Part shown: one piece after another, positions 30,588-38,503 of the stretch | How positions within the stretch are numbered: position 1 is the first letter of the stretch | Layout of the letters: each line of letters begins with the position of its first letter | Assembly (NCBI RefSeq): GCF_038066595.1 | Contig: NZ_JBBUTH010000001.1 | Span: 62,001 to 126,000, forward strand | DNA length: 64,000 nucleotides | Direction of reading: 5' to 3' | Source: Pseudaquabacterium inlustre | GTDB lineage: Bacteria; Pseudomonadota; Gammaproteobacteria; Burkholderiales; Burkholderiaceae_C | Made by a program: the position numbers and the translations under genes | The notes under the pieces: model-generated | Seen by the model: the letters and a program-made list of their open reading frames with translations, nothing else | Database searches by the model: none | What the model was told of the DNA's origin: nothing

Positions 30588-31937
30588 TCAGTCCAGACCG
30601 TAGGCCTGGCGCAGCAGGCTCAAGGGGTGCTGCAAGGCCTTGGCCGGCGTGCCTGCATTGGCCATGCCCTGGGCGATGTGGTGGCCGGCCAGCGCGCAAT
30701 CGCTGGCGATGACGTCGGGCTCGTCCTTGGCCATGGCCTTGAACACCGGCTTGCCGATCTTCATGGCCACCGGGTGGGTGGGCGTCTTCACGCCATAGGT
30801 GCCGGCATGGCCGGAACAGCGCTCCACGGTGTTGAGCTTCACCGTCACCGACTGGCCGATCAGCTTGAACATCTCCTCGGTCTTGCGGCCGATGTTCTGC
30901 ACGCGGCCGTGGCAGGGGATGTGGTAACTCACCTTGCCCAGATCGCGCTGGAAATCGTGGCGCAGCAGGCCGTCCTTGTGGCGGCCCATCAGGTACTCGA
31001 AGGGGTCGAACATCGCATCGCGCACCGCGAGCACGTCGGGCTCGTCGGGGAACATCAGCGGCAGCTCCTGCTTGAACATCAGCGTGCAGCTTGGGATGGC
31101 GCTGACGATGGCATAGCCCTCGCGGGCATAGCGCGCCAGCACGGGAATGTTGGCGTTCTTGTGCGCCTCCACCGTCTTCAGGTCGCCCAGCTCCAGCTTG
31201 GGCATGCCGCAGCAGGCCTCCTTCTCGACGATGACCCAGGGAATGGCGTTGTGGTCGAGCACCTTCAGCAGGTCATGGCCGATGCCGGGCTCGTTGTAGT
31301 TGACGTAGCAGGTGGCGAACACAGCCACCTTGCCAGGCGTGCGCGTGCCGTCGCGCACCTCGGTGGCCACGCCGGCCTTGGGCGCGCTCCAGCGCAGGCG
31401 CCGCGTGGCCAGCTCGGGCATCCAGGCCTCGGGGTGCACGCCCAGCACGCTGTCCATCGCGCCGCGCGCGAGCCGGGTGCGGTTCACCGCGTTCACCGCC
31501 TGCACCACGATCGGGATGCCGGCGAAGCTGCCGTGCACATCGGTGCTGGCCAGGAACTTGGCGCCCTCGCCCACCAGGCCCTGGCTGAACTGGATGGCCT
31601 TGGCGCGCAGCATCAGGTGCGGAAAGTCCAGCTGCCAGGGGTGCGGCGGCGTGTACGGACACTTGGTCATGTAGCACAGGTCGCACAGGTAACACTGGTC
31701 GACCACCTTGGCGTAGTCGGCCTTGGCCACGCCGTGCACCTCACCGTCCTCGGTGGCGTCCACCAGGTCGAACAGCGTGGGAAAGCTCTGGCACAGGCTC
31801 ACGCAGCGGCGGCAGCCGTGGCAGATGTCGAACACCCGCTCCAGTTCGGCGTTGCACGCATCGCGGTCGTAGAACGCGGGGTTCTTCCAGTCCAGCGCGT
31901 GGCGGGTGGGGGCCTCCAGATTGCCTTCTTTGGTCAT
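30588..31937 (-). CDS. Heterodisulfide reductase/GlpC-like (Fe-S)-binding protein
   Basis: 449 residues. Two ferredoxin-type 4Fe-4S motifs lie at about residues 39-49 (CHGCRRCVSLC) and 82-93 (CYLCDLCYMTKC). Two CCG-like domains follow: CYVNYNEPGIGHDLLKVL...EKEACCGMPKLE and IPCHGR...ERCSGHAGTYG. This is the layout of GlpC and HdrD-type electron-transfer subunits. It contains no flavin or transmembrane segment, so it must pass electrons to partners. Genes for rubrerythrin (upstream) and DUF3501 (downstream) point to a rubrerythrin-centred redox unit in the cytoplasm. Assignment to glycerol-3-phosphate metabolism is unlikely in this context. Confidence 0.85.
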   Translation of the reverse strand: MTKEGNLEAPTRHALDWKNPAFYDRDACNAELERVFDICHGCRRCVSLCQSFPTLFDLVDATEDGEVHGVAKADYAKVVDQCYLCDLCYMTKCPYTPPHPWQLDFPHLMLRAKAIQFSQGLVGEGAKFLASTDVHGSFAGIPIVVQAVNAVNRTRLARGAMDSVLGVHPEAWMPELATRRLRWSAPKAGVATEVRDGTRTPGKVAVFATCYVNYNEPGIGHDLLKVLDHNAIPWVIVEKEACCGMPKLELGDLKTVEAHKNANIPVLARYAREGYAIVSAIPSCTLMFKQELPLMFPDEPDVLAVRDAMFDPFEYLMGRHKDGLLRHDFQRDLGKVSYHIPCHGRVQNIGRKTEEMFKLIGQSVTVKLNTVERCSGHAGTYGVKTPTHPVAMKIGKPVFKAMAKDEPDVIASDCALAGHHIAQGMANAGTPAKALQHPLSLLRQAYGLD

Positions 31938-31971
31938 GTCTACCCCTCGTCCCGTGGGTACACGGGCCGAT

Positions 31972-32013
31972 CCCCCGAGGGGATGCGCGGGCCGGCTTGG
32001 GGCGGCCCGGCGC
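31972..32013. repeat. Intergenic GC-rich palindromic repeat, copy A
   Basis: CCCCCGAGGGG at the left, then a GGCTTGGG...CGGCCCGGCGC tail, in the gap between the rubrerythrin and Fe-S protein genes. The same block, with a few differences, is found at 49849-49888 inside dmpF. It appears to be one member of a dispersed REP-like family. Confidence 0.65.
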
Positions 32014-32041
32014 TCGGCCCGAGAAGTCGCGGCTGTTGGCG

Positions 32042-32467
32042 TCAGTCCACCAACTGGTCCAGCGCCTTCTGGTAGCGGTTGGCGTGGCTGCGCTCGGCCT
32101 TGGCCAGGGTTTCGAACCAGTCGGCGATCTCGTCGAAGCCCTCGTCGCGCGCGGTCTTGGCCATGCCCGGGTACATGTCGGTGTACTCGTGCGTCTCGCC
32201 GGCCACGGCGGCCTTCAGGTTGTCGCGCGTGGCACCGATCGGCAGGCCGGTGGCCGGATCGCCCGAACCATGCTCCAGGAATTCAAGATGGCCATGGGCA
32301 TGGCCGGTCTCGCCCTCGGCGGTAGAGCGGAACAGCGCCGCCACATCGTTCTGGCCTTCCACGTCGGCCTTGTTGGCGAAGTACAGGTAACGGCGGTTGG
32401 CCTGCGATTCGCCGGCGAAGGCGTCCTTCAGGTTCTGCTCGGTCTTGGAACCCTTCAAGCTGCTCAT
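32042..32467 (-). CDS. Rubrerythrin (ferritin-like diiron domain only)
   Basis: 141 residues from the ATG at 32467. The four-helix diiron site is visible: LKDAFAGESQANRRYLYF (Glu ligand of helix A), the TAEGETGHAHGHLEF ExxH pair, AAVAGETHEYTDMYP and KAERSHANRY. The C-terminal rubredoxin domain of classical rubrerythrins is missing, so electrons must come from another protein, perhaps the Fe-S protein next door. Function: reduction of hydrogen peroxide in the cytoplasm. First gene of the rubrerythrin / Fe-S / DUF3501 set; a 104-bp gap with a repeat separates it from the second gene. Confidence 0.9.
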   Translation of the reverse strand: MSSLKGSKTEQNLKDAFAGESQANRRYLYFANKADVEGQNDVAALFRSTAEGETGHAHGHLEFLEHGSGDPATGLPIGATRDNLKAAVAGETHEYTDMYPGMAKTARDEGFDEIADWFETLAKAERSHANRYQKALDQLVD

Positions 32468-32634
32468 GCGAAGCTCCTCTCGGTGGGGTGTGCGGACGTT
32501 CCCGGCGCATGCGGTGCACCTGTGAACCGCACCACGGTAGCGCAGCGCCGATGACAGGGCCAATACAAAGCATCAATGTGGGGCATAGCCCGCGTCAAAG
32601 CGCGGGCAAACCCTGAGCAACTGTGCCGATCCGC

Positions 32635-33501
32635 TCAGCCTGCGTGGCGCAAACCTAACAGACCGAGCGTGTGTCCATGCGCTGCGCCATCCGGATCGAC
32701 GAAATCCCGCAGGATGCTGAAATGGTTGCAGCCCGGCACCGCCTGGCACACCGGCACCGCGCTGGGGCCCCATTGGTCGCGGATCAACTGGTTCTGGCGC
32801 AGGAACTCCTCGCTCTCGTCGCCCCCCACCAGGGCCAGCAGCGGGCCGCCCTGCTGCGGCCGCGGAAAGAAGGCCGGCGACAGCCGCCGCACCGACGCCG
32901 GTGTGAGCCGCAGATCGCGCTGCAGGAAGGGCGTCTGGCGGATCGGCTCCAGATCGAACAGGCCCGACAGCGACACCGCGCCGCGCAGCAGCTTGCGCGG
33001 CAGATCGGCGCCCACGTCGGGCCAGCGGCACGAGGCCATCATCGCCGCCAGGTGCCCGCCCGCCGAATGCCCGGCCACGACGATGCGCGACGGATCACCG
33101 CCAAAGCCCTCGGCATGGCGCCACACCCAGGCCACGGCCTGCGCCATCTGCAGCGCGATGTGCTCGATGCTGACTGCCGGGCACAGCGCGTAGTCGGGCA
33201 CCACCACGGCCGCCCCGGCCTGCACGAAGGCGGGCGCGATGAAGGAATGGTCGGCCTTGTTCAGCGCCCGCCAGTAGCCGCCGTGGATGAACACCAGCAC
33301 CGGCGCGCCCGGTGCGCGGGCCGGAAACACGTCCAGCGTCTCGGCCGCGCCATGCCCATACGGCTGGTCCTGCAGCACCGTGAGCCCCTGGCGGGCCAGT
33401 GCCGAGGCTTCGGCCCAGCGGCCCAGGTGCGCCAGCGCATCGGGCACGCGGGCGCGGTTGTCGTACTGGGCGTCGTGCCAGGCGGCATCGTGCAAGGGCA
33501 T
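32635..33501 (-). CDS. Alpha/beta hydrolase, carboxylesterase / kynurenine-formamidase-like
   Basis: 288 residues. Oxyanion motif HGGYWRALNKADHSF (about residues 73-87), nucleophile elbow VVAGHSAGGHLAAMM (about 142-156, Ser in GHSAG), acid LVGGDESEEF and His in PGCNHFSIL. The HGGYW and N-terminal YDNRARVPD resemble the arylformamidase (BNA7-like) branch of the hormone-sensitive-lipase family, which hydrolyses N-formylkynurenine, though no tryptophan-pathway gene is near. A generic esterase is the alternative. Ends 167 bp from the rubrerythrin gene; separate transcription is likely. Confidence 0.8.
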   Translation of the reverse strand: MPLHDAAWHDAQYDNRARVPDALAHLGRWAEASALARQGLTVLQDQPYGHGAAETLDVFPARAPGAPVLVFIHGGYWRALNKADHSFIAPAFVQAGAAVVVPDYALCPAVSIEHIALQMAQAVAWVWRHAEGFGGDPSRIVVAGHSAGGHLAAMMASCRWPDVGADLPRKLLRGAVSLSGLFDLEPIRQTPFLQRDLRLTPASVRRLSPAFFPRPQQGGPLLALVGGDESEEFLRQNQLIRDQWGPSAVPVCQAVPGCNHFSILRDFVDPDGAAHGHTLGLLGLRHAG

Positions 33502-33601
33502 GGGGTCTCCGCAAAGGGGTGAGTGAAGGCGCCCGGTGGGGGCGGCATGGGCCCGGTTTCTACCCTGCCGCGCAGGCGCCGGAAGCCCGTTCTTTCGCTG
33601 C

Positions 33602-33607
33602 TATACT
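33602..33607 (+). promoter_or_regulatory. -10 element for tRNA-Ala
   Basis: TATACT, five of six matches to the sigma-70 -10 box, lies 12 bases before the tRNA-Ala gene in otherwise GC-rich DNA. No convincing -35 element is seen at the right distance, so this is tentative. Confidence 0.4.
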
Positions 33608-33619
33608 GCGCGCTGCTTC

Positions 33620-33695
<76 letters not shown>

Positions 33696-33757
33696 AGCAA
33701 CCTGGTTTCTATGCCAGGACAAGAAGTTAAGGTCTGACAGGGGCTTGCGCCCCGCCG

Positions 33758-33767
33758 ACTGTGTACC
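33758..33767 (+). repeat. Candidate integrase arm-type site, left
   Basis: ACTGTGTACC, 62 bp inside the left core and the same orientation as the copy at 38609-38618, which is 59 bp inside the right core. In the circular form the two would flank the joined core as direct repeats, like arm sites of an integrase. Confidence 0.5.
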
Positions 33768-33794
33768 GATGGTGTGTTCCTTCAGGGTCCGCTC

Positions 33795-35567
33795 ATGACT
33801 GGCGGATGCGACATGAAGCGAGCTACCGGGGTGTACCTTCGCCCGGGATCAAACATCTGGCAGTGGGCTGTCAAGGCCCCAGCCGACCTCAAGCACCTCT
33901 ACCCTGGGCAGTGGGCACACCGGGTCTCGCTGGGTACGGCCGACCTGCGAGAGGCCAACACTCTTGCTGCCAGGCTCCGCGCCGAGTGGCTGGCACGCTT
34001 TGATCAGCAGCGCCGCCCGGGACAGACGCCAACCGCACTGGCGCCAACAGATGGCGGCCCCGCCGTGCTCGCCAAGGTGCAGGCCTGTTTGCACGTGCTG
34101 ATGCAGCAGAAGCTGCAGACGCTCGATTACCGCGTCGCACTGATGCGACCCGACGAGCGACAAGCGGCAGCAGACGGATACGACGCGACCTTGGATTTCG
34201 CCGAAGAGGCAGCCCACGAGACAGACCGCACCGAGCCCGAAGCCTTGGCGCTTCTCGGCGAGGCCCTTGCAGCAGCAGGCATCCCGCAAGCGACGCTCAC
34301 AACGGACTCGCGAAGGGCTTGCGAACGCGCTGCACAACTTGCCCGAACACGACTCCTGGCCCTGCAATTGGAAGCCGTGGAGAACCCGGGCGGCCCCTAC
34401 GAGAAGCGTCGAGCGTGGCTGCCGCCAGCCGAGCACTCAACTAGCGCCCCGGCCAGCGTTGACACACGAGCGGCACTCGCGCCGCCTGGGCTACACAGCC
34501 CGGCCGACGCCTTCAAAGCCTGGCTCGACGCCAAGCCCGGCCGCCCACGCAAGACGGTCGAGGCCTACCGCGCAGCTGCCGACCGCCTCGCGCAGCACCT
34601 TGGCGATAAGCCACTGGAGCGGATGGATCGCAAGGATGGCCGGGACTTTGTGGCTGAACTGATGACGGAAGCCAAGAGTCGCGGCAGAACCTCGCAGAAC
34701 ACGGCCGCGAACATCCTGGGCCGCTGCAAGACGCTTATGACCCAGGCGGTCGACTTGGAATGGATCAAAAGCAACCCGCTGCAAGGCAGGACCATCGAGC
34801 GGGTCAAGGTCGACCGCAAGCCCTGGACGCTCCCGGATCTCATCCGGTTGTTCGATGACCCGCTGTTCACCCGGTACCAGATTCCGACCGCCTCGGCCGC
34901 AGGCAAAGATGCAGCTTACTGGCTGCCATTGCTCGGGCTGTACACGGGGGCACGCATTTCCGAACTGGCCCAACTGGGCATCGACGACCTGAGGCACATG
35001 GACGACGCAGGATGGGTGCTTGCCATCCATGAGCAGGGCGAAGACCAGAGCGTCAAGAACGAGCACTCGATACGGTCTGTCCCAGTGCATCCCGAGTTGA
35101 TCCGGCTCGGCCTGACCGACTACCACCGCGCCATCAAGGACGCCCGCGCTACGCGCCTCTGGCCCGCTGTCGTCTTCACCGACCTCAACGGCGCCGGCGG
35201 CAAGGTCAGCCAATGGTTTGGGCAGTACAAGACCGCCAAGGGCTTCGGGCCGGATCTCGTCTTCCACTCCTTCAGACACACCCTGGAGACCGAACTACGC
35301 GCGTTGTCTGTGCCGAGGTACCACATCGCCGCGCTGGCCGGGCACGCCAGTTCAGACGTCAGTGACGACTACGCCCACCCAACGCCGACCGTGCTGCGAC
35401 CACACCTGGAGCGCCTTCGCTTTCCCGGCCTGAACCTGCCCAGAGTCTTTGCCGCACCAGCCTGGACGGCATCGACCACCCCGCGTTCGGCGAGCACCAA
35501 GACGCGATCAAACGCCCGACAAGTTCGGTCGACGCTATCCGAGGGTCCAGGACTGTCCTATACCTAG
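33795..35567 (+). CDS. int: Tyrosine recombinase / phage-type integrase
   Basis: 590 residues from the ATG at 33795, which has AGGG 7 bases upstream (a GTG at 33774 and an ATG at 33813 are alternatives). Domains: an N-terminal part of about 230 residues including the arm-binding fold, a SAM-like core-binding domain (about 235-330, ADAFKAWLDAKPGRPRKTVEAY), then the catalytic domain. Catalytic residues are all visible: Arg in TGARISELAQL, Lys in VKNEHSIRSVPV, HxxR in FHSFRHTLE, His in LAGHAS and the Tyr nucleophile in DDYAHP. It should catalyse excision and integration at the tRNA-Ala ends. The last about 15 codons are formed by the repeat starting at 35523. Confidence 0.93.
   Translation: MTGGCDMKRATGVYLRPGSNIWQWAVKAPADLKHLYPGQWAHRVSLGTADLREANTLAARLRAEWLARFDQQRRPGQTPTALAPTDGGPAVLAKVQACLHVLMQQKLQTLDYRVALMRPDERQAAADGYDATLDFAEEAAHETDRTEPEALALLGEALAAAGIPQATLTTDSRRACERAAQLARTRLLALQLEAVENPGGPYEKRRAWLPPAEHSTSAPASVDTRAALAPPGLHSPADAFKAWLDAKPGRPRKTVEAYRAAADRLAQHLGDKPLERMDRKDGRDFVAELMTEAKSRGRTSQNTAANILGRCKTLMTQAVDLEWIKSNPLQGRTIERVKVDRKPWTLPDLIRLFDDPLFTRYQIPTASAAGKDAAYWLPLLGLYTGARISELAQLGIDDLRHMDDAGWVLAIHEQGEDQSVKNEHSIRSVPVHPELIRLGLTDYHRAIKDARATRLWPAVVFTDLNGAGGKVSQWFGQYKTAKGFGPDLVFHSFRHTLETELRALSVPRYHIAALAGHASSDVSDDYAHPTPTVLRPHLERLRFPGLNLPRVFAAPAWTASTTPRSASTKTRSNARQVRSTLSEGPGLSYT
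35523..35564 (+). repeat. 42-bp imperfect direct repeat, copy 1
   Basis: The 42-bp block GTTCGGTC..ACGCTATCCGA.GGTCCAGG.CTGTCCTATA.C is present here, overlapping the end of the integrase gene, and again at 35685-35726 with four differences. A shorter third relative (CCTACGCTCCCTCCTGGAC) is near 35874. Confidence 0.75.
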
Positions 35568-35585
35568 ACAGTCCAGGACAGTCCT
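35549..35585. repeat. Inverted repeat over the integrase stop codon
   Basis: AGGACTGTCCT (35549-35559) and AGGACAGTCCT (35575-35585) are exact reverse complements with 15 bp between them that contain the integrase TAG. Either a transcript hairpin or a protein-binding site; no U-tract follows. Confidence 0.6.
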
Positions 35586-35684
35586 AGACAAGGTGCTGGC
35601 ACTCCCGGTGATTCCGACCAGCCGATAGCAAACCTGACGCACATTGCCAATCTCAGGGCTGGCCGCCCAGGTCGTGACAGACGA

Positions 35685-35726
35685 GTTCGGTCTACGCTAT
35701 CCGATGGTCCAGGGCTGTCCTATATC
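35685..35726 (+). repeat. 42-bp imperfect direct repeat, copy 2
   Basis: Second copy of the block at 35523-35564, start-to-start distance 162 bp. Confidence 0.75.
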
Positions 35727-36490
35727 CAGGATCCCAGGATCGCACGCGAAGCACTGCCGCGAGCGGCTGGTGACATCCACTGTCCTGGACCCCCTGGGAT
35801 CCCGGGATCCAGGTGGGAGGCTCGTTGGAAGGGGGCGTATGAAGCCCCCACCAAGGTGGAGGCCCGAGACCGGCCTACGCTCCCTCCTGGACGGTCAAGG
35901 ATCCCAGGATCCTGATGGGTGGCTCGTTGGAGGGGGCGTGGGAAGCCCCACCAACCAGGACCACGCTCAAGAGCAGGTCCGAGACGGAGCCCGCAGGAGA
36001 GCCGCCGGGCGGGGGTCGCCACCTGGCGCTAACCGCGACCATTGAGCGCGGTCAGTCGCAGTACATGGCGCACCCTGAGCCGGTCGCGTTGAGCCGATTG
36101 GACGCCGGGGGAACAGTCGACCGAGGCAACCTGCGGTTGCGACGGCCGCCAAAGCCTCATAGAGCCACCGCAAGGTGCTTGTGGCTACCTACCCCTTACT
36201 CGCATCAAGATCGTGTGCTGTAGCGCGATCTGAGCGGCCGCAGAGACGCCAGGGGCGGCACGGTCGCCCGATCATTGCCCCAGGCCTTGCCGGAACCCCA
36301 GCGATTCACGCCCTCGCCTCCGCATCCGCGCAAGCACAGATCCCCCCCGCACCCCGGTCTCGAGCCCCTCCCCCGGTCGGGCTTTTCGAGCACCCGCCCA
36401 CCATGGCGAGACCCGGCGGCCGACCGGCGCGACTGGCCCAGCGAGAGGCGTCGCACGGCCATGCAGGGACTGACCCGCCAAGACCGGGCC

Positions 36491-36513
36491 GAGCCGAGCC
36501 GAGCCGAGCCGAG
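36491..36513. repeat. GAGCC pentanucleotide tandem repeat
   Basis: GAGCC is repeated four times plus a partial unit, about 135 bp upstream of the serine recombinase start. The short copy number makes active slippage uncertain. Confidence 0.7.
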
Positions 36514-36646
36514 ACGGGACCATGTGACCGAAAACGTCCGATTGCGAGCACTGTCCGACACCATGCCCGAAAAGTACCTTGACAGACTTTTGGGCACGCC
36601 GGATGATTCGGGCATCCATTTCGAGCACACGCCGTCAGGAGGCCCC

Positions 36647-37252
36647 TTGTCCCGAGTCTTCGCCTACTGTCGAGTCAGCACCGCTGACCAGACCACCGAC
36701 AACCAAGCCCAGGAGATCCAGGCCGCCGGCTTCGCCATCGACCCCAAGCGGGTGATCCGCGAGACCGTCTCAGGCAGCCAGGCCGCCCAGCAGCGCCCCG
36801 GGTTCGCCAAGCTCCTGGACTGCCTGGAAGCCGGGGATGTCCTGGTCGTCACCAAGCTGGACCGGCTGGGCCGCAGCGCACTGGATGTCAGGCAGACCGT
36901 GGACCGCCTGGCCGGCATGGGCGTCCGGGTTCACTGCCTGGCGCTGGGTGGGGTGGATCTGACCAGCCCGGCCGGGAAGATGACCATGCAAGTCCTGGCC
37001 GCCGTGGCCGAGTTCGAGCTGGACCTGATCCGCGAGCGCACCGCCGCCGGTCTGGTCCGCGCCAAGGCCGAGGGCAAGAAACTGGGCCGTCCGTCCGCCT
37101 TGACGGACGAGCAGGTCCGGGACGTCCGGGACCGCCTAGCGTCCGGGGCTTCCAACGTGTCCGCACTGGCTCGGGAACTGGGCGTCGGCCGGGCGACGAT
37201 TCAGCGGGTCATGGCCGACCCGTCGGCAGAGCAACAAGGAGCACGAGCATGA
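36647..37252 (+). CDS. Serine recombinase (resolvase/invertase family)
   Basis: 201 residues from a TTG start at 36647 that has AGGAGG four bases upstream, a much better start than the in-frame ATGs 100 or more codons earlier. Catalytic domain: SRVFAYCRVSTADQ with the serine nucleophile near residue 9, the VTKLDRLGRSALD arginine motif, then AEFELDLIRERTAAGLVRAKAEGKKLGRP (helix E and hinge). A C-terminal Hin-type helix-turn-helix is NVSALARELGVGRATIQRVM. It could resolve or invert DNA between sites in the repeat-rich segment just upstream. Its stop overlaps the start of a 29-codon gene by 4 bp. Confidence 0.92.
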   Translation: MSRVFAYCRVSTADQTTDNQAQEIQAAGFAIDPKRVIRETVSGSQAAQQRPGFAKLLDCLEAGDVLVVTKLDRLGRSALDVRQTVDRLAGMGVRVHCLALGGVDLTSPAGKMTMQVLAAVAEFELDLIRERTAAGLVRAKAEGKKLGRPSALTDEQVRDVRDRLASGASNVSALARELGVGRATIQRVMADPSAEQQGARA

Positions 37253-37338
37253 GCGGCAAGGACATCGGCGCCATCCTGACCCTAGTTGTCTTGCTGTGGC
37301 AGGTGTACGCGATATGGGAAGACATGAACGGTCGTTGA
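37249..37338 (+). CDS. 29-residue predicted membrane microprotein
   Basis: A very short frame, ATG at 37249 overlapping the recombinase stop as ATGA, with AAGGAG seven bases upstream. The product starts MSGKDIGAILTLVVLLWQVY and ends AIWEDMNGR: a short polar head, one hydrophobic helix of about 17 residues (about 6-22), and a charged tail. Overlap plus ribosome-binding site indicate translational coupling to the recombinase. The function is unknown; single-helix peptides on mobile elements include type I toxins and regulators of membrane proteins. Coding status rests on the start signals and hydrophobic pattern only. Confidence 0.6.
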   Translation: MSGKDIGAILTLVVLLWQVYAIWEDMNGR

Positions 37339-37370
37339 CTTGAATGACCATCCACGCTCGCGCCCACCTG

Positions 37371-37379
37371 TTTTTTTTT
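37371..37379 (+). terminator. Run of nine T residues after the recombinase/microprotein genes
   Basis: TTTTTTTTT is striking in this DNA and lies 33 bp after the microprotein stop and 15 bp before the end of the convergent metalloprotease gene. A weak hairpin, GGTCGTT (37330-37336) / AATGACC (37343-37349), is 21 bp upstream, too far for a textbook intrinsic terminator, so the role is uncertain. Confidence 0.4.
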
Positions 37380-37393
37380 GCCGCTGGATGCGT

Positions 37394-38503
37394 TCAGGCA
37401 GACAACAGGCCCAACTCTTCAATTCGGATGGCCATGGCTATCCTTGACACCCGGAACTGCACATGGAGAGGCACGAAGCTGCGGCCGTCGAAACGATCGA
37501 CACCAGCCAGCAGACGCGCGAGAGAACGTTGCGTGTTCACCTCGTTGATGACCTCGCCTAACGACTTCCCACGAAGCGCAAACGCCGACTCGTCGGACAG
37601 GACGAACGGTGACATCCGAAACGCCTCTTCGAAACGAGCACGCACCAGATTGGCGGGCATAAGGAAGTAAGTGGCGAACTTATTCGCCTCTGCCTCAATC
37701 GGGTCGTAGGGCTGCGGCGATCCGTCCAGGGGCCGATCACGGTGCATCGTGCCAAGCGACGGGTGCAACACTGCATGCCCAAGCTCGTGCGCAGTAGTAA
37801 ACGACCGGACCGGAGTTGGGAGGTGGCGCCCCACGCGTACAACGCGCTTCGCGGTGTCGATGAGCCCCGCCACCTCAATAGGGCCACCTCGCGCCGACAT
37901 GTGGCCAAGGCCGTCAACGTACTCAAAATCGAAGCCGACCAAATCCAAGGCGACAGACGCGTCGAGCAACTCAACAGGGTCGGCAGGCACCTTGCCGTCC
38001 CAGATCTGCACGCGGTCGCGCCACAACCGGAATTGCAGGTCCCGCGCCTTCAACTCTATTTCGCTGTCCTTCCAACGCCGAACAGAAGCAGTACGAGTGG
38101 CGGCATTTGCCGCTCTAGTCTCCTGCTGGCCATCAACAAAACGGTACGGATTACCATAGCTCTTGGCGTCGATAGGCATGGGACGACCCGAGCGCGGCGC
38201 GGTATCAGCCTCGTCAAGCGCCTCAATACCGGCATATGGATTCCCGAGCGCCTTCTTGGACGGCACGACATTCTTGAGCGTCGTCGCAGGCGCACCAGTG
38301 GCGGGCATGTCGCTCATACCCAGCCTGTCGGCATGCGCATACGGATTCTCAAGGACCTTGCGAATCGAAGACACCGCCTGCATCGCTGCTCTGTGATGCG
38401 CGTCCAGGCCTCGCTGGGATTCCTCCAACTGCTCCATGTGTGCGTAGGGATTCCCGAGCAGCCTACGTGCCGCAGATATCAGAGACTGCTCAGAACCGGC
38501 CAT
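37394..38503 (-). CDS. ImmA/IrrE-type zinc metalloprotease with four N-terminal NPY repeats
   Basis: 369 residues. The C-terminal half is a COG2856 (ImmA/IrrE) peptidase domain: zinc site TTAHELGHAVLH (HExxH at residues 239-243) and the third-ligand helix PIEAEANKFATYFLMPANLV. The N-terminal 125 residues carry four copies of a GNPYA-type motif at residues 18 (LLGNPYAHMEQLEE), 53 (VLENPYAHADRL), 88 (ALGNPYAGIEALDE) and 118 (SYGNPYRFVDG), spaced 35, 35 and 30 residues. No helix-turn-helix is present. Relatives cleave repressors or anti-repressors to switch on mobile elements or stress genes; the repeats may bind a partner or be substrate mimics. Transcribed opposite to the recombinases. Confidence 0.8.
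   Translation of the reverse strand: MAGSEQSLISAARRLLGNPYAHMEQLEESQRGLDAHHRAAMQAVSSIRKVLENPYAHADRLGMSDMPATGAPATTLKNVVPSKKALGNPYAGIEALDEADTAPRSGRPMPIDAKSYGNPYRFVDGQQETRAANAATRTASVRRWKDSEIELKARDLQFRLWRDRVQIWDGKVPADPVELLDASVALDLVGFDFEYVDGLGHMSARGGPIEVAGLIDTAKRVVRVGRHLPTPVRSFTTAHELGHAVLHPSLGTMHRDRPLDGSPQPYDPIEAEANKFATYFLMPANLVRARFEEAFRMSPFVLSDESAFALRGKSLGEVINEVNTQRSLARLLAGVDRFDGRSFVPLHVQFRVSRIAMAIRIEELGLLSA

Larger units (their letters stand above)
35568..36646. other. Repeat-rich non-coding segment between integrase and serine recombinase
   Basis: About 1.1 kb with no convincing gene. It is filled with short palindromes (GGATCCCAGGATCC types near 35728, 35801 and 35900), a 42-bp direct repeat, and a second pair of related blocks: GGGAGGCTCGTTGGAAGGGG (35815 region) with GGTGGCTCGTTGGAGGGGGC (35919 region), each followed by GAAGCCCC..CCACCAA, which can fold as hairpins. 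Small open frames here read through the repeats and look accidental. Possible roles are a res/attachment region for one of the recombinases, an origin, or a structured RNA. Confidence 0.6.

Noticed and set aside
30588..31937. Anaerobic glycerol-3-phosphate dehydrogenase subunit GlpC
   Set aside because: The domain layout fits, but glpA and glpB are absent and the neighbours are rubrerythrin and DUF3501.
35644..36045. 133-codon frame in the repeat region of the element
   Set aside because: It runs through the palindromes and direct repeats, has no ribosome-binding site, and the product has only repeat-derived Gly/Pro/Arg patterns.
36275..36646. N-terminal extension of the serine recombinase from an upstream ATG
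   Set aside because: The added 124 residues are Pro/Arg-rich and include the GAGCC repeat; AGGAGG before the TTG at 36647 gives a normal family-length protein.
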